A stretch of DNA of 64,000 nt from positions 1,764,230 to 1,828,229 of the forward strand of contig OU015495.1 in assembly GCA_907164885.2 (NCBI GenBank), written 5' to 3'. Numbering within the stretch: the stretch's first letter is position 1; each line of letters begins with the position of its first letter. Below, piece by piece: positions 10,089 to 22,634 of this stretch. Made by a program: the position numbers and the translations under genes. This DNA is from Dolomedes plantarius (lineage: Eukaryota > Arthropoda > Arachnida > Araneae > Dolomedidae). The notes beneath the pieces were generated by a model. It was given only the letters and a program-made list of their open reading frames with translations. It made no database searches and was not told where the DNA came from.

Positions 10089-11937
10089 ACCCCTAGGGCC
10101 CCCCCACGCTAATGTCAATTGATTGTTTGCTAATAAGCTATTGAAGGCAAGTTTGTGAAAAGTGTTAAAGCTTATAGATAGTTTTTTGGTATCTATTAGA
10201 GATACAGCTAGAGTTTTTTAAATTTACCTCCTGCACCTCCTTGTGGTGTGTCCTGGGGGTCTACCGTTTGGTAGATAGCGAAAGCCGGAGGAGCGTGGGT
10301 AAAATTGGATACGAAAAGCAGCCAGAAAAGGGAAAGTGAGAGTGAAAAGATGGAGGGGATGAGTATCATCACAGAGGATCTTGTGAAATTAAAGCATCAA
10401 CGTCTGATCAATATGATAGGTGGGTCAGAACTGACGGTTGAGCTTAAGACTCGGATAAATGACGATTTGTCGGAGATAGTTAAGTCTATCACCGAGCAAC
10501 AGAAATTGATTCAATATCTGAAAGGACAGATCAGTATCCTAGAGAAAAGGGGTGTTAAGAGTTATGAAGATGTTGTTAAGAAAACAACAAAAGAGATGAG
10601 AAAGACGGGGATGAAGTCCCAGAGAGAAATAAAGAATGAAATTCAGATAATCCCATTAAATAGACAAGAATCCGATGAAACGGGGAAAGTTGTAAAAGAG
10701 GCCATAAAACCAGAAAGACTGGGAATTGGCATTAAGACGTGTAAGAGGATTGGGAAAGGTGATATCCTTATTGGAACAGAGACGGAGGAAGAGTTAGACA
10801 TATTAGTCAAAGCGTTTGAGAGAAAGAGAGAAGTGAATACATTATACCTTACTCGCAAGCCAAAGTTGAAAGATCCATGTATTATGATCTATGACGTTGA
10901 AGAACAATTCGAGAAGGAAGAAATGGAGGACAGTTTGAAAAAACAGAACTCAGAGTTAGAGAATAGCGAATTAGAGATACTTGCGAACTTCAAGGCCAAG
11001 AGAGGATCGAGTAATTGGATGGTAAGATTGAAAGGTGCAACTTGCAGAGAAATTGAGCATAGAAAGAAGCTAAAAGTGGACTGGAGACTTTTGCCCTTGG
11101 AAGGACTATAAGAAACCAGTAGTTTGCTATAAATGCTGGGGATTTGGTCATGTGGCCAAACACTGTAGGAATAGTAAGATTTGTAAAGTCTGTGCTAATG
11201 AGTGGCATGAAGAAGAGTCATGCAAAAAGGATACTACATGCGCAAACTGCGCTAAGTATCAGAGGAAGACAGGAAGGAAAATGGACACGAAGCATCTTCC
11301 GACAGATCAGGAGTGTTGTCGCTATAAAGCTGAAGTAGAAAGAATAGAAGAGCTGACGGACTATGGCCGTTCAGAGACTCGTGCTCCTCTATCTTATCCG
11401 TTTGAACATGGGTCAGATTCTTCAGATTCTGAGGAATTTGACTATTAGTATCTTCTCGTCACGAGTTGTGGCGATTTGCTGTAATTGTTTTATGCGTTTG
11501 TTATTACTTATTTATTAATTGACTGCACAAGTTGGGCAGGATTGATGTAAATATATTTAATTGTACTTCAGTTGTTGGTCGCCTACACGGGTGGTGCAGG
11601 ACGTCTGTGAAATTTTTGTAACTAGTTGAATAAAGTGATGAGTGTTATATTTCGCAGAATGGTGTCTGCGAGCTAAATTGGGATAAATATAAGTTGAAAT
11701 GAAACGGCTATGGCTCTTGGATGTGTCTGGTCGTAAGACTGCTGGAGAATGGTATCATGTGGCATTGACAGGACATAGGAGTAGCGAAGTGCCCCGCTGA
11801 CGTGGGGCGGGGAACTGGATCGGTGTCTGGCCTGTGGAGCCGGAGTGGAGCGGGTTGCCGTCTTGGCGACCGTTATCAGTAGTTGCAGAGGGGCTTATAA
11901 GCCTGAAGGCGTGGGTAGCCGTCACCCATTTCGAATC
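10089..11937 (+). mobile_element. ORF1-only non-LTR retroelement with 14-bp TSD
   Basis: A perfect direct repeat cttacggtaattaa flanks the element (10075-10088 and 11938-11951), a typical length for a target-site duplication made by non-LTR retrotransposition. Inside are a 5' leader of about 260 bp with a small hairpin (ctaccgtttggtag), a gag-like ORF1, then about 490 bp of 3' region ending in a hairpin-forming gtgggtagccgtcacccat. There is no ORF2 (endonuclease/reverse transcriptase). The element therefore looks like a HAL1-type, ORF1-only parasite mobilised by another LINE, unless ORF2 was lost after insertion. Confidence 0.85.
10350..11448 (+). pseudogene. gag-like ORF1 with CCHC zinc knuckles, one frameshift
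   Basis: ORF1 proteins of LINEs bind the element RNA and form cytoplasmic particles. The first part (ATG 10350 to the stop at 11109-11111) is Lys/Glu-rich; LTVELKTRINDDLSEIVKSI and the segment after it look coiled-coil. It continues through an RRM-like region ending KAKRGSSNWMVRLKGATC. The frame must shift by one base near 11085-11098 to continue as KDYKKPVVCYKCWGFGHV. There two canonical CX2CX4HX4C knuckles follow (11125-11166 and 11182-11223), then a third cysteine cluster and an acidic Ser-rich tail (HGSDSSDSEEFDY). The downstream frame extends to TAG at 11446-11448. Apart from the shift it lacks stops, so decay is recent or the shift is real. It is a gag of the Jockey/I/R1 type; the clade is not resolved. 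Confidence 0.85.
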
Positions 11938-12236
11938 CTTACGGTAATTAAGCAATTTACTTACTGAAGTAGGCTTCCCAAACTTCAATGCATATTGTTT
12001 TAACAGAATTCATTTGTTTTAGTACCAAGTCCTCATCTATGATAAATATTTCTATTATTTTGCTTATTTAATTTTTTATCTATTATGAAACTAGGGTTCG
12101 TAAAAATTGTTAAAATGATTATTTTTGCCCAAAACCAGACAATGGCCCAAATTTACTTTAAAAAAAAAGGGCATCAACTAGCATGAAAGAGCAATATAAG
12201 TTATGTTGCTTTCAGATTATTCTTTAAAAGACTGTA

Positions 12237-12553
12237 CAGTCAAACCCCGTTATAGCGAACCCGGTATATAACGAACTCGTGGATGTAACGAACGAAAATT
12301 TTGGTCCCGCCATTTTCCTACTGTACGTAATTTAATTAGTATTGTGTCAGTTTAATGTAATCGATTTTAGTCGATTTCATTCATTATTGATCATTTTTGA
12401 TAGATTTTATCTTTTTTTAAATACATCATTATTGAATACACATTGCAACTAATGAGTTATACATTTTGTGAACTCTAGCATTTTTCTTAACGGTTCGGAT
12501 ATAACGAACAAGACCTTTGGTCCCTTGAAGTTCGTTATAACAGGGTTCAACTG
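12237..12553. mobile_element. Tigger/pogo-like MITE
   Basis: Ends cagtcaaaccccgttatagc and complement ttataacagggttcaactg, with TA on the left and TT on the right. Subterminal repeats of the type ataacgaac occur several times near both ends. No transposase is present. Confidence 0.78.
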
Positions 12554-13160
12554 TTTACTGCATATGAAATTTCCAGTATTAATCTTCAGAGCTGCCTATG
12601 CTGGTTTAACTTAACAAATCCGCTTTCCATAAAAATCCGTTTCATTGCAACCTCATTGCTATTCCAGTCTCGTACTTTCCCTTCTACTCGGGGTGTGAAG
12701 CTTTTAGAACACGGGATTTTATTCTCTTATCATTATGTCTTTTTTGCCGTTCTCTCCCCTTCTCGGCTTAAATCGTAAGCGTGAGCGAGTGCCCCGTGGG
12801 AAAGAGGCAACAAACCATGCAGCCAATTCAACTAAGTGAAATACTTCGTCATGCCAGGGAACATGTCATTTTATCTCAAAACACCTCGCGCGCTATCGAC
12901 ACTCCCGTTTAAGAAAGAGATTTTGGGCAGGACACCGGAACGATGCGGCGCTTCATACAAATGTTTTTTAAGGCACATACACAGTAGATTTCTGGAACTT
13001 TTATGATTACTAGTGCATTCAATATATTTTTAATTTGCGGCTGATCTTTTTTTTTTCGGGGTATAGTTATCTATCCTATATATATATATAATAATTATCT
13101 CATATCTGTGACATTTTTGCGTAACTTTTTTATGTTACATTAACGTTTTATCGTTACGTT
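12554..13160. other. Spacer, no element recognised
   Basis: A somewhat GC-richer segment at about 12640-12960 carries no recognisable coding sequence; the rest is AT-rich. Confidence 0.35.
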
Positions 13161-13167
13161 TTTATAC

Positions 13168-13490
13168 AACGTTTAATATTCTCTCTAATCTATCGTTATT
13201 TCTTTCGTATGAACAAAAAATAATTGACAGAAACTGACGTGATCTTCTTCCAGTGGGGTATGCCCCCCAAATCCCACATTGCCCTCTCTTAATTTTTTCT
13301 CTAATCTTTCATTATTTCATTCACATGTACAAGAAATGAACACATATAAAGAAAGGGAATCCACCAACTGGGGAAGCCCCCCCCCAGGCACCCCCTGTTA
13401 ATTTTCTCACAAATCTTTATTTCTTTGACATGCACAAAAAATGAATAGTTCGAAAGAGGAGATGGATCCGCCATTGGGAGGTGCTTCTCT
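13168..13490. repeat. Degenerate tandem repeat, unit about 105-120 bp
   Basis: About two and a half diverged units, each beginning with a tctaatcttt(c)attatttc-like block (13175, 13293, 13399), then acatg.acaagaaatgaa and a CCCC-rich segment. Confidence 0.6.
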
Positions 13491-13787
13491 TGAATTAAAG
13501 TAAAATATCTGTTTTAGAATCTTACTAGAAATCTAAATAAGACAAAAAAAGAAAGAAACATTAAATTTACTTTCTTAATTAAACAAGACAGAAATTTAAA
13601 TCTTACAGTAGATGATACATACGCGGATATTATCATTTCTTATCTTGTTCCATTGAAAGTATCTCGTTAACAATGCTGTCAGATTATTCAGAAACTTTCC
13701 TTTGTGTCTACTGGTGCTTCTGGTGCTGTCAATGAAAGAGCAAAGTTTACAGACGTTTACCATTTTGCTTTTTACTTACACACACAC

Positions 13788-13788
<1 letters not shown>

Positions 13789-13831
<43 letters not shown>
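13789..13831. repeat. (TA)n microsatellite
   Basis: About 21 TA units following cacacacg. Confidence 0.95.
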
Positions 13832-13833
<2 letters not shown>

Positions 13834-14361
13834 CGAGCCAAAATTCTCGCACTCCCTCCAAACTCGTTCTCACTAATACTTACTATTAAAATATATGCAG
13901 TCAAATACAATCGTAGGCCTGTGGAATAAACACACTTAAATTTGCAACTAAATCCTTTATTCAAACTACTAATTAATAACCCGATTCAATCTGTGCCATT
14001 TTCAATCTCTCATCTCATGTGACGCGCACTACCTGTCAGTTAGGAACCCACGAACGCTCTGCTAAATCTTTTGTTAAAACTCAAGCGGCAAATCTTCGCG
14101 CATGCCCTGTGAAAACTTCCAGAACTCACCCCACGTCTAGTATTATGTAACAGCTTTCACTCCTCGAACGCCGATGCTTGCTTCTAAAAATACACTCGAT
14201 GCCTGACCACAACGCGTGTCAAGGCCACATCTCAAAAAGGGGAATTTCCCTTTCTCAATTCAAGCGGAGCATTTCAAAGTAAGCTCTGTGAAAATGATGG
14301 CGCTCGGTGCCAAATAATAAATTATCCTGAAGCCCCCTTTAATTTTAGCTTGATTAATCCT

Positions 14362-14362
<1 letters not shown>
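13832..14362. other. Unassigned sequence between TA tracts
   Basis: GC content is near average, with no ORF or termini recognised. It may be part of an older retroelement, but nothing diagnostic is visible. Confidence 0.35.
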
Positions 14363-14401
<39 letters not shown>

Positions 14402-14404
<3 letters not shown>

Positions 14405-15159
14405 GGTGGTCATAAAAAAACTTTGCCGATATATGGACCTTTAACAGCCGTTCCGTTCAACCTATCGAGATAAGATTTCAGATATAGATATTCAAAGGTA
14501 TGAGCTCGGGATTCTGTGAACAGCAACAAAGTGGAGCTCGCGGTTACTGTTATAGGTACAGAAACTCGAAATTTCGAATGACAACGCCTCTTTTTCCCGT
14601 CGTAAAATGCTCAGCGCATGCGAAAACCCTAAAGAGCATTGGAACGTGACGTTATCACAAAAAACGGACGCGTTATGCACGCACAAATGCTCTGCGAACG
14701 GCCAGCAAAATCACGATCGGGGCATACGAAGGAAATTTGTATATGACAGAGGCAAGACACCAATCCCAGAACGCCGTTCGCCATATATTCAGCGTAGAAA
14801 ACCGATAAAAGCTCTGTCATACGCAAATTTCCTCCGTGCACCCCGATCGTCTTTTAGTTTTCCGTTCGCAGATCTGTTTTTTGTGCGCCCAAAATGCGTC
14901 CGTATTTTGTGATACACGAACAGTTCCAACGCTCCTTAGGGTTGTCGCATGTGCTGAACATTTTGCGACGGGAAAAAGTAGGCGTTGCCATTCGAAAATT
15001 TCAAATTTCTGTACCTATAATCATAACCTTGGGCCCCACTTTGTTGTCGTTCACAGAATCTCGAGCTCATACCTTTGAATAACTATATCTAAAATCTCAT
15101 CTCGATCGGTTGAACGGAACGGCCGCTAGAGGTCCATATATCGTTTTTTTATGACCCCC

Positions 15160-15162
<3 letters not shown>
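14402..15162. mobile_element. Foldback element, nearly complete palindrome
   Basis: Arms of about 350 bp (14402-14752 and 14811-15162) are inverted copies separated by a loop of about 58 bp. Tips are cagggtggtcataaaaaaac and its complement, with TA at both edges and long (TA)n tracts outside. Open frames on both strands are by-products of the palindrome; no transposase is recognised. Confidence 0.88.

Positions 15163-15256
<94 letters not shown>
15163..15256. repeat. (TA)n followed by (TAA)n
   Basis: About 34 TA units, then about 8 TAA units. Confidence 0.95.
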
Positions 15257-15330
15257 TGTAGGTCAGGAATTAAGTCGAGCGGGATAATACGAAAACAGTA
15301 CATTTATTTAAAAGTTCTTGGATATAAGTT
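15257..15330 (+). repeat. Direct repeat copy 1 (tgtaggtcagg)
   Basis: A 73-bp block starting tgtaggtcaggaattaagt and ending near ttcttggatata recurs at 15836-15908 with few changes. It may be the beginning of an LTR (TG start), but the copies diverge afterwards. Confidence 0.55.
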
Positions 15331-15835
15331 TTTCTGTATTCTTTCTATCACCTGGATCATTTTCAAAAATTAGTCTCTGCAGTAATTTTATGGCATTGGC
15401 AGAAAATAAAGTTAAATTTTTTTTATACGCGGCACTTGACCTAACGTAGACATTGTGAAATCACAAATTAAAAATTAATTAATAAAACAAAATCACTCAC
15501 GTTTAAAATCTCTGTAAATCAGAGACTTGGAGATCACAATAATCGAACAGAACACAACACTGAATTATAAATATAATCTTCATTCAACTTCTTCGAACGT
15601 CTTTAAACACTTCTTGTTTCGTTGTAAAAACAAAATTCGTCTTCATTCAGCTTCTTTACATTTGGATACCACTATCCATGCACATTGTCACTATCATAGT
15701 TAGTTCATCAAATCATCATCAATGTTCATCATTAGAAGTTCACAATCCAAGTGCCCAGTTCAAACGCGACTATCCATACACAGTCTCACGATCCCGCAAT
15801 CCCGCTATGCAGGTCTCATGCCACTTCTGAAGTTT

Positions 15836-16176
15836 TTGTAGGTCAGGAATTAAGTGGAGCGGGATAATACGAAAACAATAAATTTATTTAAAAGTTCTTG
15901 GATATATAGAGACAATACAGTAACGTATAATATTTACATTGGATATTAATAAATTTTACGTCTTCAGGATAGTTTCTTTTTAAACAATAAAAACCGTCGT
16001 TTAGCATTACACTTAACATTATGCACAAGTCCGTCTTTACTGGATTCAATTTCCGGTCTCGTCTGCCCGCCAAGAATCAAAGTTCAATTCAAACGAGGCG
16101 AAAGCTACGTCATCAGCATGACGTCACAGGCGAATATATTATTGAAGAATGGGGTGGAGGAAAGCGCTCACTACAA
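15836..16176 (+). mobile_element. LTR-like block starting with direct repeat copy 2
   Basis: It starts tgtaggtcagg and may end at ctcactaca just before the Helitron at 16179, giving TGTAG...CTACA ends as in many LTRs. No primer site or gag/pol is visible, so this could also be another repeat type. Confidence 0.3.
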
Positions 16177-16178
16177 TA

Positions 16179-16978
16179 TCTATATATATAAAACAGTTCC
16201 GTAACTGACTCATTCATTCATTCATTCATTCATTCATTCACTGACTGACTGACATACAACGCACAGACCAAACCGCTGGACCTAAAGGGCTGAAATTTTG
16301 CATGGCGATTCTTCTTATAGTGTAGGGGTGCACTAAGAGAGATTTTTGAAAAATTCTTCTTAGATTTTTTTAAATTAAATTTTTAAGCTGTTTTTTTTAC
16401 TTTTTTTAAGTTTGCATTTAAAATAATAATTTGAGGGTTATAAAATTTATATCACGAGAAAGATCCTAAAAATTCCTTTAAAATGAGATCTTTTTCGAAT
16501 CTTTACCTTCATTTCCTGATTTTTGGTGAATTTTTAAAGATTAATTTTTAGAATTTAATTTATTAAATGCTGATCACGTGACTTCTTTTTCTGGTACTTT
16601 AAATAAATTTATCGTCACGTGCATAAAAACTAAATAGACAAAAAATAATTTTTTTTTCTTGCTAATGCGGCAGACGATTGGACATTATCCAAAAAAATAT
16701 TAAAATACAGTAAAAGAAATGTTCTAGAAACTGTACTATATTAACTGTACTATATTCTTTGGTATTCTTTATATTAGATTTAATTTGAATATCTTCTTCT
16801 ACATTATTTTGTCTATAAAAATATCCCTTACGATTTTTTTATAAATATATATATATTTTACATCAATTATATACATTGATCGTCGTATTTATTATATATA
16901 TATTGGCATTAATTGCATACATTCACCGATGTTTTTACTTTGAATGTACTCCGTAGCGAAGTGCGGGTTTTCAGCTAG
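16179..16978 (+). mobile_element. Non-autonomous Helitron
   Basis: Helitrons start with TC, end with CTRR and insert between A and T. This block starts tctatatatataaaacagtt after an A and ends gttttcagctag before a T. A hairpin-like segment (ccgtagcgaagtgcgg) lies about 10 bp before the end. No Rep or helicase gene is present. Near its 5' end is a (attc)n/(actg)n tetranucleotide tract. Confidence 0.75.
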
Positions 16979-19496
16979 TATATATATATATATGTCTGTG
17001 TGTGTGTGTGTGTATAATATATAAATTAAACTCTTGTTTACAATCATACGAGAACACAACCTTACCTCAAGGAAGGAGAAAAATATAAATAAGTTGAAGC
17101 TGAAATCTCCAGACTATGGAGAAGAAGAACAAATGGAAGAGGACTACGTTTTAATGAAAAAGTTCACTTGTGACGCTTTGTTTTTCTAACTGTTGATATC
17201 ATCACTAAACAAAGAACTGTTTCTGAGCGATGTAATCTTTAGTTTAAATACTCCTTGGCACTACACAATCATTTAGAAAAGGAGAAAATAAACTCGAACC
17301 AAAAGATTAGCATTACGTGTGAAGTTCGCGAGTTTACCCAATACAAGAGTAAATCTTCCAGTAAAGCGAAACACTGTAAACTGTAAGTCAAGTAAACATG
17401 AAAAATAATCACTGGCAATAAAACAGCAATGTTTCAACATGCTGCATGCTAAAAAAGTGTTTTAAATAACGAAATTAAAACAAAAGTTTGCATAACTGAA
17501 CAACTGGATTCTTAAAATAAGTACCTAAACGATAAATAATATAAACAATTTTAGTTTATCTGTTCTAAGGAAAACTGATGTAATCTCAATAAACTATTGA
17601 AAAATTTTTCAAGAATAACTCTAACTTTTCTTGTTTATAGAATCTTACTCTTTATTTAGTTCTATATTTTACTAATTAGATATAGTAATGATGCATTAAG
17701 TTGAATAAATATGGAATGATAATATGATACTGTTAATGCTATTTATATAATTGCTGTTGATAATTTTGATTCTAAAGTTAACGTCAAATCTACTTTAACG
17801 CAAGCAATACTCATTCACACATCTAAAGCTACCAATTATGTGGCTGATATCAATGTCAAAATGACTATTTTAAATGAGCACATCTCATGGATTTTTAATG
17901 TGTTTAAACCTTTTACCTTTCGAACATAATCTATCTAATCGTATGAGTTGGTTAACTGCAATATTATTTTTAAAAAGTGATTTGTGATAATACATATTGT
18001 ATTCAAAACTATAATCAGACTTTTCATCATTCAGATCAAATATCGATACTTATTCATACTAATATTTAAATTTAAAAGAATTACATTAAGAGGATTGTGA
18101 ACTAGATTAAGTTCAAAATGGTAGAATAAAAAGGTAAGCTAGGTTAGAATTATTCTTATTAATGACACTGGTGTCCAAAGTTAAGCAAAGCTGATAATGT
18201 GGATATTTCACGAAACAAAAGTTGTTATTGAACGGAACTTAGTGTACTTATGTAGCAAGATAATAAAAGTATAATAACAAGGCTAAATTATCTGATACAG
18301 AAGTTATGCTTTTTCTTGAAAAAAAAGGAGCAAAAACATTTTTTTTCGTTTTTCGAGCTAGTTAAGCTTAGGAAATTCCGGTATAAGGTTATTAATAAGG
18401 GGTGTGTTACCATGCAGGTCTACGGGAATCACATGGATGCAGTTGATCTGGAGCTGTGTGTCCCCACTGTTGCAGATGAGTTACTTTTAGCTCCAGAATA
18501 GTCCATGGGATTGATAGGATTCATCTCCTTTTTTTCCAACGCATACTCTATGGGATTCACATAAGTGGAGGAGGGGGCTTTGATTGTCACTGCATTCGCT
18601 AAATACTTTCGCTTCAAGAAAACTTCAGAGCAAATGTTATCTATTAAAAATGTATTATGAAACCAAGGCACCTCCAAAGAGACGAAATTAAGGTTTCAGT
18701 ATGACGTCTTTGTACCTTTCTTAGATTGAAACATGATGACACCTGGTTCTCCTTTCTCTCCATATAGTGGTCCGACAATAATCAGGCGGCAAACTGAATT
18801 TGCGTGGTCATCAAGGAAGATAACATTGCTCCACTGATCCAAAGTCTAGTTTCGATTGCCTTGATTCCTCTGAAATGTGAACGTCTGTACTCAGTGGTAT
18901 GCTTCAAGCAAATAAGTGAAAGTCTAGAAATTTTTAAAATCGTCTCAGACGAGTTTCCCGGAGCATCCTGAAACATGCCTGGATACAGTCACTCTGATAG
19001 CTTCTGTAAACTCCCATGGTTCAAGGTTGTCGTGCATTGGATGCCAGACACCGGTGCTACAGTGGTGTTGTGACTATAACAAAGATCGTTATTGGTTGTC
19101 GGCTAACCTCTCCAGCCTTTTGGAACCTTCTCCATAATCTGGAGTTTACCCACTGTGGTACAATCAGCACTCTTAAAACTTTTGAGTCTGTGAGACCTGA
19201 ATCGATCGATCCCATGGCTCTACAATTCTAAAAAAGATCAACGTGACATTTTCCTGCCATAATCACTTCCAGTTTAACAATGGCCCCACCTCTTTCCACG
19301 GGAACTTCAAAGACCAAAGATTTTCTTTCTGTAGTCAGCTGTATTTATGGAGTTGCAATATTCTTCCGCGATTGAACTCCATCAATTGATGCAGTTTGTA
19401 TGCGGTCGGAGATTAGTTTGAAGTGGTTAGATAACCCTCATTTAAATTTGCGCAATTCTGTTTTCGTTAAACCTCAAAATATCTATTGCTACATTA
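16979..19496. other. AT-rich spacer, no element recognised
   Basis: After a short (TA)n/(GT)n, about 1.3 kb is featureless and AT-rich. From 18400 to 19440 the GC content rises and minus-strand frames of 60-80 codons occur, but I recognise no protein in them. Confidence 0.4.
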
Positions 19497-19504
19497 CATT
19501 AGAT

Positions 19505-19790
19505 CAGCGGTTCCTAATCGGTGGGTCGCGGAAGAGTTACAGGTGGGTCGCGACTCGATCCTAAAACCATTAAAATGGTCTTTGTGTACTTTTATAATTG
19601 TAGTTTTTATCTTCACTTAGGAACACTTGTTAGTGAGTATGAAACCACTTGTTGCATATATTGCAAACATATATCTATTGTTAAATAAATAACTGTTTTG
19701 CTACAAAGTGCTTGTATTTTGTCAACCATTTTCAAACCAGAACACAAATTGTTTATCAATAATCAATCTGTATTCTGTATATTCAAAAAA

Positions 19791-19839
<49 letters not shown>

Positions 19840-19982
19840 CAATATTTGATGGTAAATTATATATGCATAAGGAAGGGATACGATACAAATAAGGTTTTAA
19901 CTCCACCATGGACCGATGGACCGTGGAGGTATTACGATAAGGAAAGGTAGGTCGCCAGGTGCAAAAGGGTTGGGAACCACTG
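19505..19982. mobile_element. hAT-type MITE
   Basis: Ends cagcggttcctaatc and gggttgggaaccactg, flanked by a perfect 8-bp duplication cattagat (19497-19504 and 19983-19990). It contains gtgggtcgcg motifs near the left end and a (TA)n tract at 19795-19836. Confidence 0.88.
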
Positions 19983-19990
19983 CATTAGAT

Positions 19991-22350
19991 AATATGTGAA
20001 CCCCTTCAACTCAAAATTCCAGTCAGGTCAAATCAATTTGAGAAAGATATGAGTCTTGTGTCTCGTACATAAGCAAAAACGAAAATTTTGCTGTTATTAG
20101 TAAACATATTGTTCTTGTGAAGGAACATCTGCTACTAAAATTTAAACAAATCATTTAATTGTAGAACTAGGCATAACTTGGTACAAATTTTAAACGTAGT
20201 AACGTCCCTATTAACTCAAAACTAATACTTGTTTACTTTCAGATTTTAGTCAGTGTAATGAAAACATAAACATGAATTTACCAAAAAATTATTCGATTAG
20301 TGTTTACTTGTGTTTATCATTAGAAACATATTACTTAGATTCAAATTTACATACAATTGATAGTCCCATTTCAGTTAGCTAATGATGCTCTATCTCTTCA
20401 TTCTGTTTTTTCCCCCCAAAATTGACGCTTGTTGAACCGTTCTTTACCAATATTTGCCTTAATAACCTTGCATTTAAATACCTGGGTTTAAGCTCTGTGA
20501 AAAGATGCCTTGTAAAGGAATTCGCTCAATGTAATAATACATGTAATAAATACATTTAAAACGCAATCAATAAAGGTTAAAATATTTTTAAGTCGGAGTT
20601 AGCTAAAACTATCTCAATATTAGTATTTTGAAAATTTCTAAGTTGTCAGGAATGATATTGGAGGTTATATTCGCTTGGATTCTATAAATAACTTCGAAAA
20701 GAAAATCAATGCTGTTCAGCCTTTTTAATGTATATATTTTTATGTAAATTCTACTAGATTTCTTTAAACTATGTAACTGAGAATTTTTTGCTTTTCCCTT
20801 GCGTGTTTAGAATTATGCCTCTAACACTTGGTTTATTTTGGTCTAACCACGTGACAGAAAATTTTAAATATATGTCTACACGGGATTTATTAGCTTTAAT
20901 TTCAGTTTTTTTTAATTTTAATTTTAATTTTAATTTTAATTTAATTTTTTTTTTTTTTGGGGGGGGGGGAGATTTGACATATTTAACTTCCCGATCTCAT
21001 GATCTGTTAATCTTAAAGACCACATACACACACCGAAATTCATATATCATAGTTTAAAGAAAAAATCAAATTAATATTTTTATCCGTTTTGTTTTAACAA
21101 GTTACAAGTAGTAATCAGTCTAAAATGCTAACTTTCAGAGCCCCAATCTCAGTATTACCGGAAAATATTACACTACGATATATGGGATAAATGCATATAT
21201 TTTAACATTACGATTAACAGTCTACAAAACTGCTATGCATGCATTCATTTATCTGCTTTGAATAACACTGAACATTATCCTTTTTTTTTTCATGATAAGG
21301 TAATGGCCAAAGGTAAAAGAGTAGTAAAAAATCTTAAATATTTACAGGAAGTGTTGTTGAGGAATAAATATCCTGATATGTCAATCAATATGTCATAAAA
21401 TAATAGGTAGCTCCCGTTTTACAAACTGACGGTATATAATTAATATTTTTTACTTTATTATTGTTATTATTAAGTTACATTGTAAATGATGTTTGAATTT
21501 TAACATATATTAATTAATTATACTATTTTGTATTATTAATTATTTCTTTCAGTCTAAGAAATATCCATTAACGATATCTTTTATTCTGACATCTATTTTA
21601 GCCATTTATTCAAAATAGTAATCGCCGATGTAATTTATTAACGGTTCATCCTGAATGTTCTTGTATTCATTGAGTCTGGCAGGTATGACGTGCTGTTGAA
21701 TATGCAATGTTGTCTTTTATTTTCCCCACATGATGTAACTGCAATTTGTTATCCTGTTTATTTTCTGTTTAACTACGCACGTTTTCACGGCTATCCACAT
21801 GCGGTCTGAATGGACTTTTCCGCCATGTGATATCTCTTTCATACTTTTCCAACTTTACGATTCTTTTTTATTCTTTTTCCAGCATCCTAGCCTGTGAATC
21901 TGTAAGAGCCCCACTAATGTGAAACGCACTTTTTTTGTCTGTAAGCATTGTTAATGCCACTTTTGAAGAAACTGCAATAACCTCTTGTCATTTGCTGCTA
22001 CTTCTCATCGGGATTTTACTTTTATGTTCTTTTAGGGATATCTGCTGTCAAAGCTTAGAGAAAAGCGTTATTTATTTGACAAAAAGACTTCCAGCTAAGG
22101 CACTTTCCCACGAACTTCAATGTCTCAATTTAACTACTCCCAGCTCATCTGATGATTTGTAACGTAAAATTACGTTATTCCATTACGGTACTCCGGGAAG
22201 CAAAATTTCAGACGCCAAAACAGTCCGTCGTCGCGAGTTATAAGTTTAGCAGCGCGCCAAACTCAGTCTGTTTCGCTTAGGCAAGCAGTAAACAGTTAAA
22301 CAGAAAAGTACCAAAATGAGTCAAAATTTTGACATACATACGCACACACA
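19991..22350. other. AT-rich spacer, no element recognised
   Basis: No paired termini or protein recognised. A poly-T/poly-G run lies at 20900-20970. The open frame at 21935-22162 (75 codons) includes a hydrophobic stretch but matches nothing I know. Confidence 0.4.
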
Positions 22351-22351
22351 C

Positions 22352-22353
22352 AC

Positions 22354-22442
<89 letters not shown>
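22352..22442. repeat. (TA)n microsatellite
   Basis: About 45 TA units with one tgta interruption. Confidence 0.95.
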
Positions 22443-22445
<3 letters not shown>

Positions 22446-22614
22446 TGGAATCTCGATCGATCATTCTCTGAATCATGTTTTCCCGTATATGTCGTTTATT
22501 TCACCCAGTCCCGACGATCATATTGCTTTGTTATGTTTCCGTATCTATCGTTTTCCTGCATTTATCGTTCAGTTCAGGCGGTCCCTTGAAAAACGATAGA
22601 TCAAGATTCCACTG
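22443..22614. mobile_element. Tigger/pogo-like MITE
   Basis: Ends cagtggaatctcgatcgat and complement atcaagattccactg, with TA on both sides. Internal atcgtt/tatcgtt repeats are subterminal. It lies at the edge of the (TA)n tract. Confidence 0.82.
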
Positions 22615-22634
22615 TATCCACATACATACATATA

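Noticed and set aside
18429..19440. Minus-strand frames of 60-80 codons suggesting a decayed gene
   Set aside because: The frames do not join into any protein I recognise, and there is no splice or transposon context to support them.
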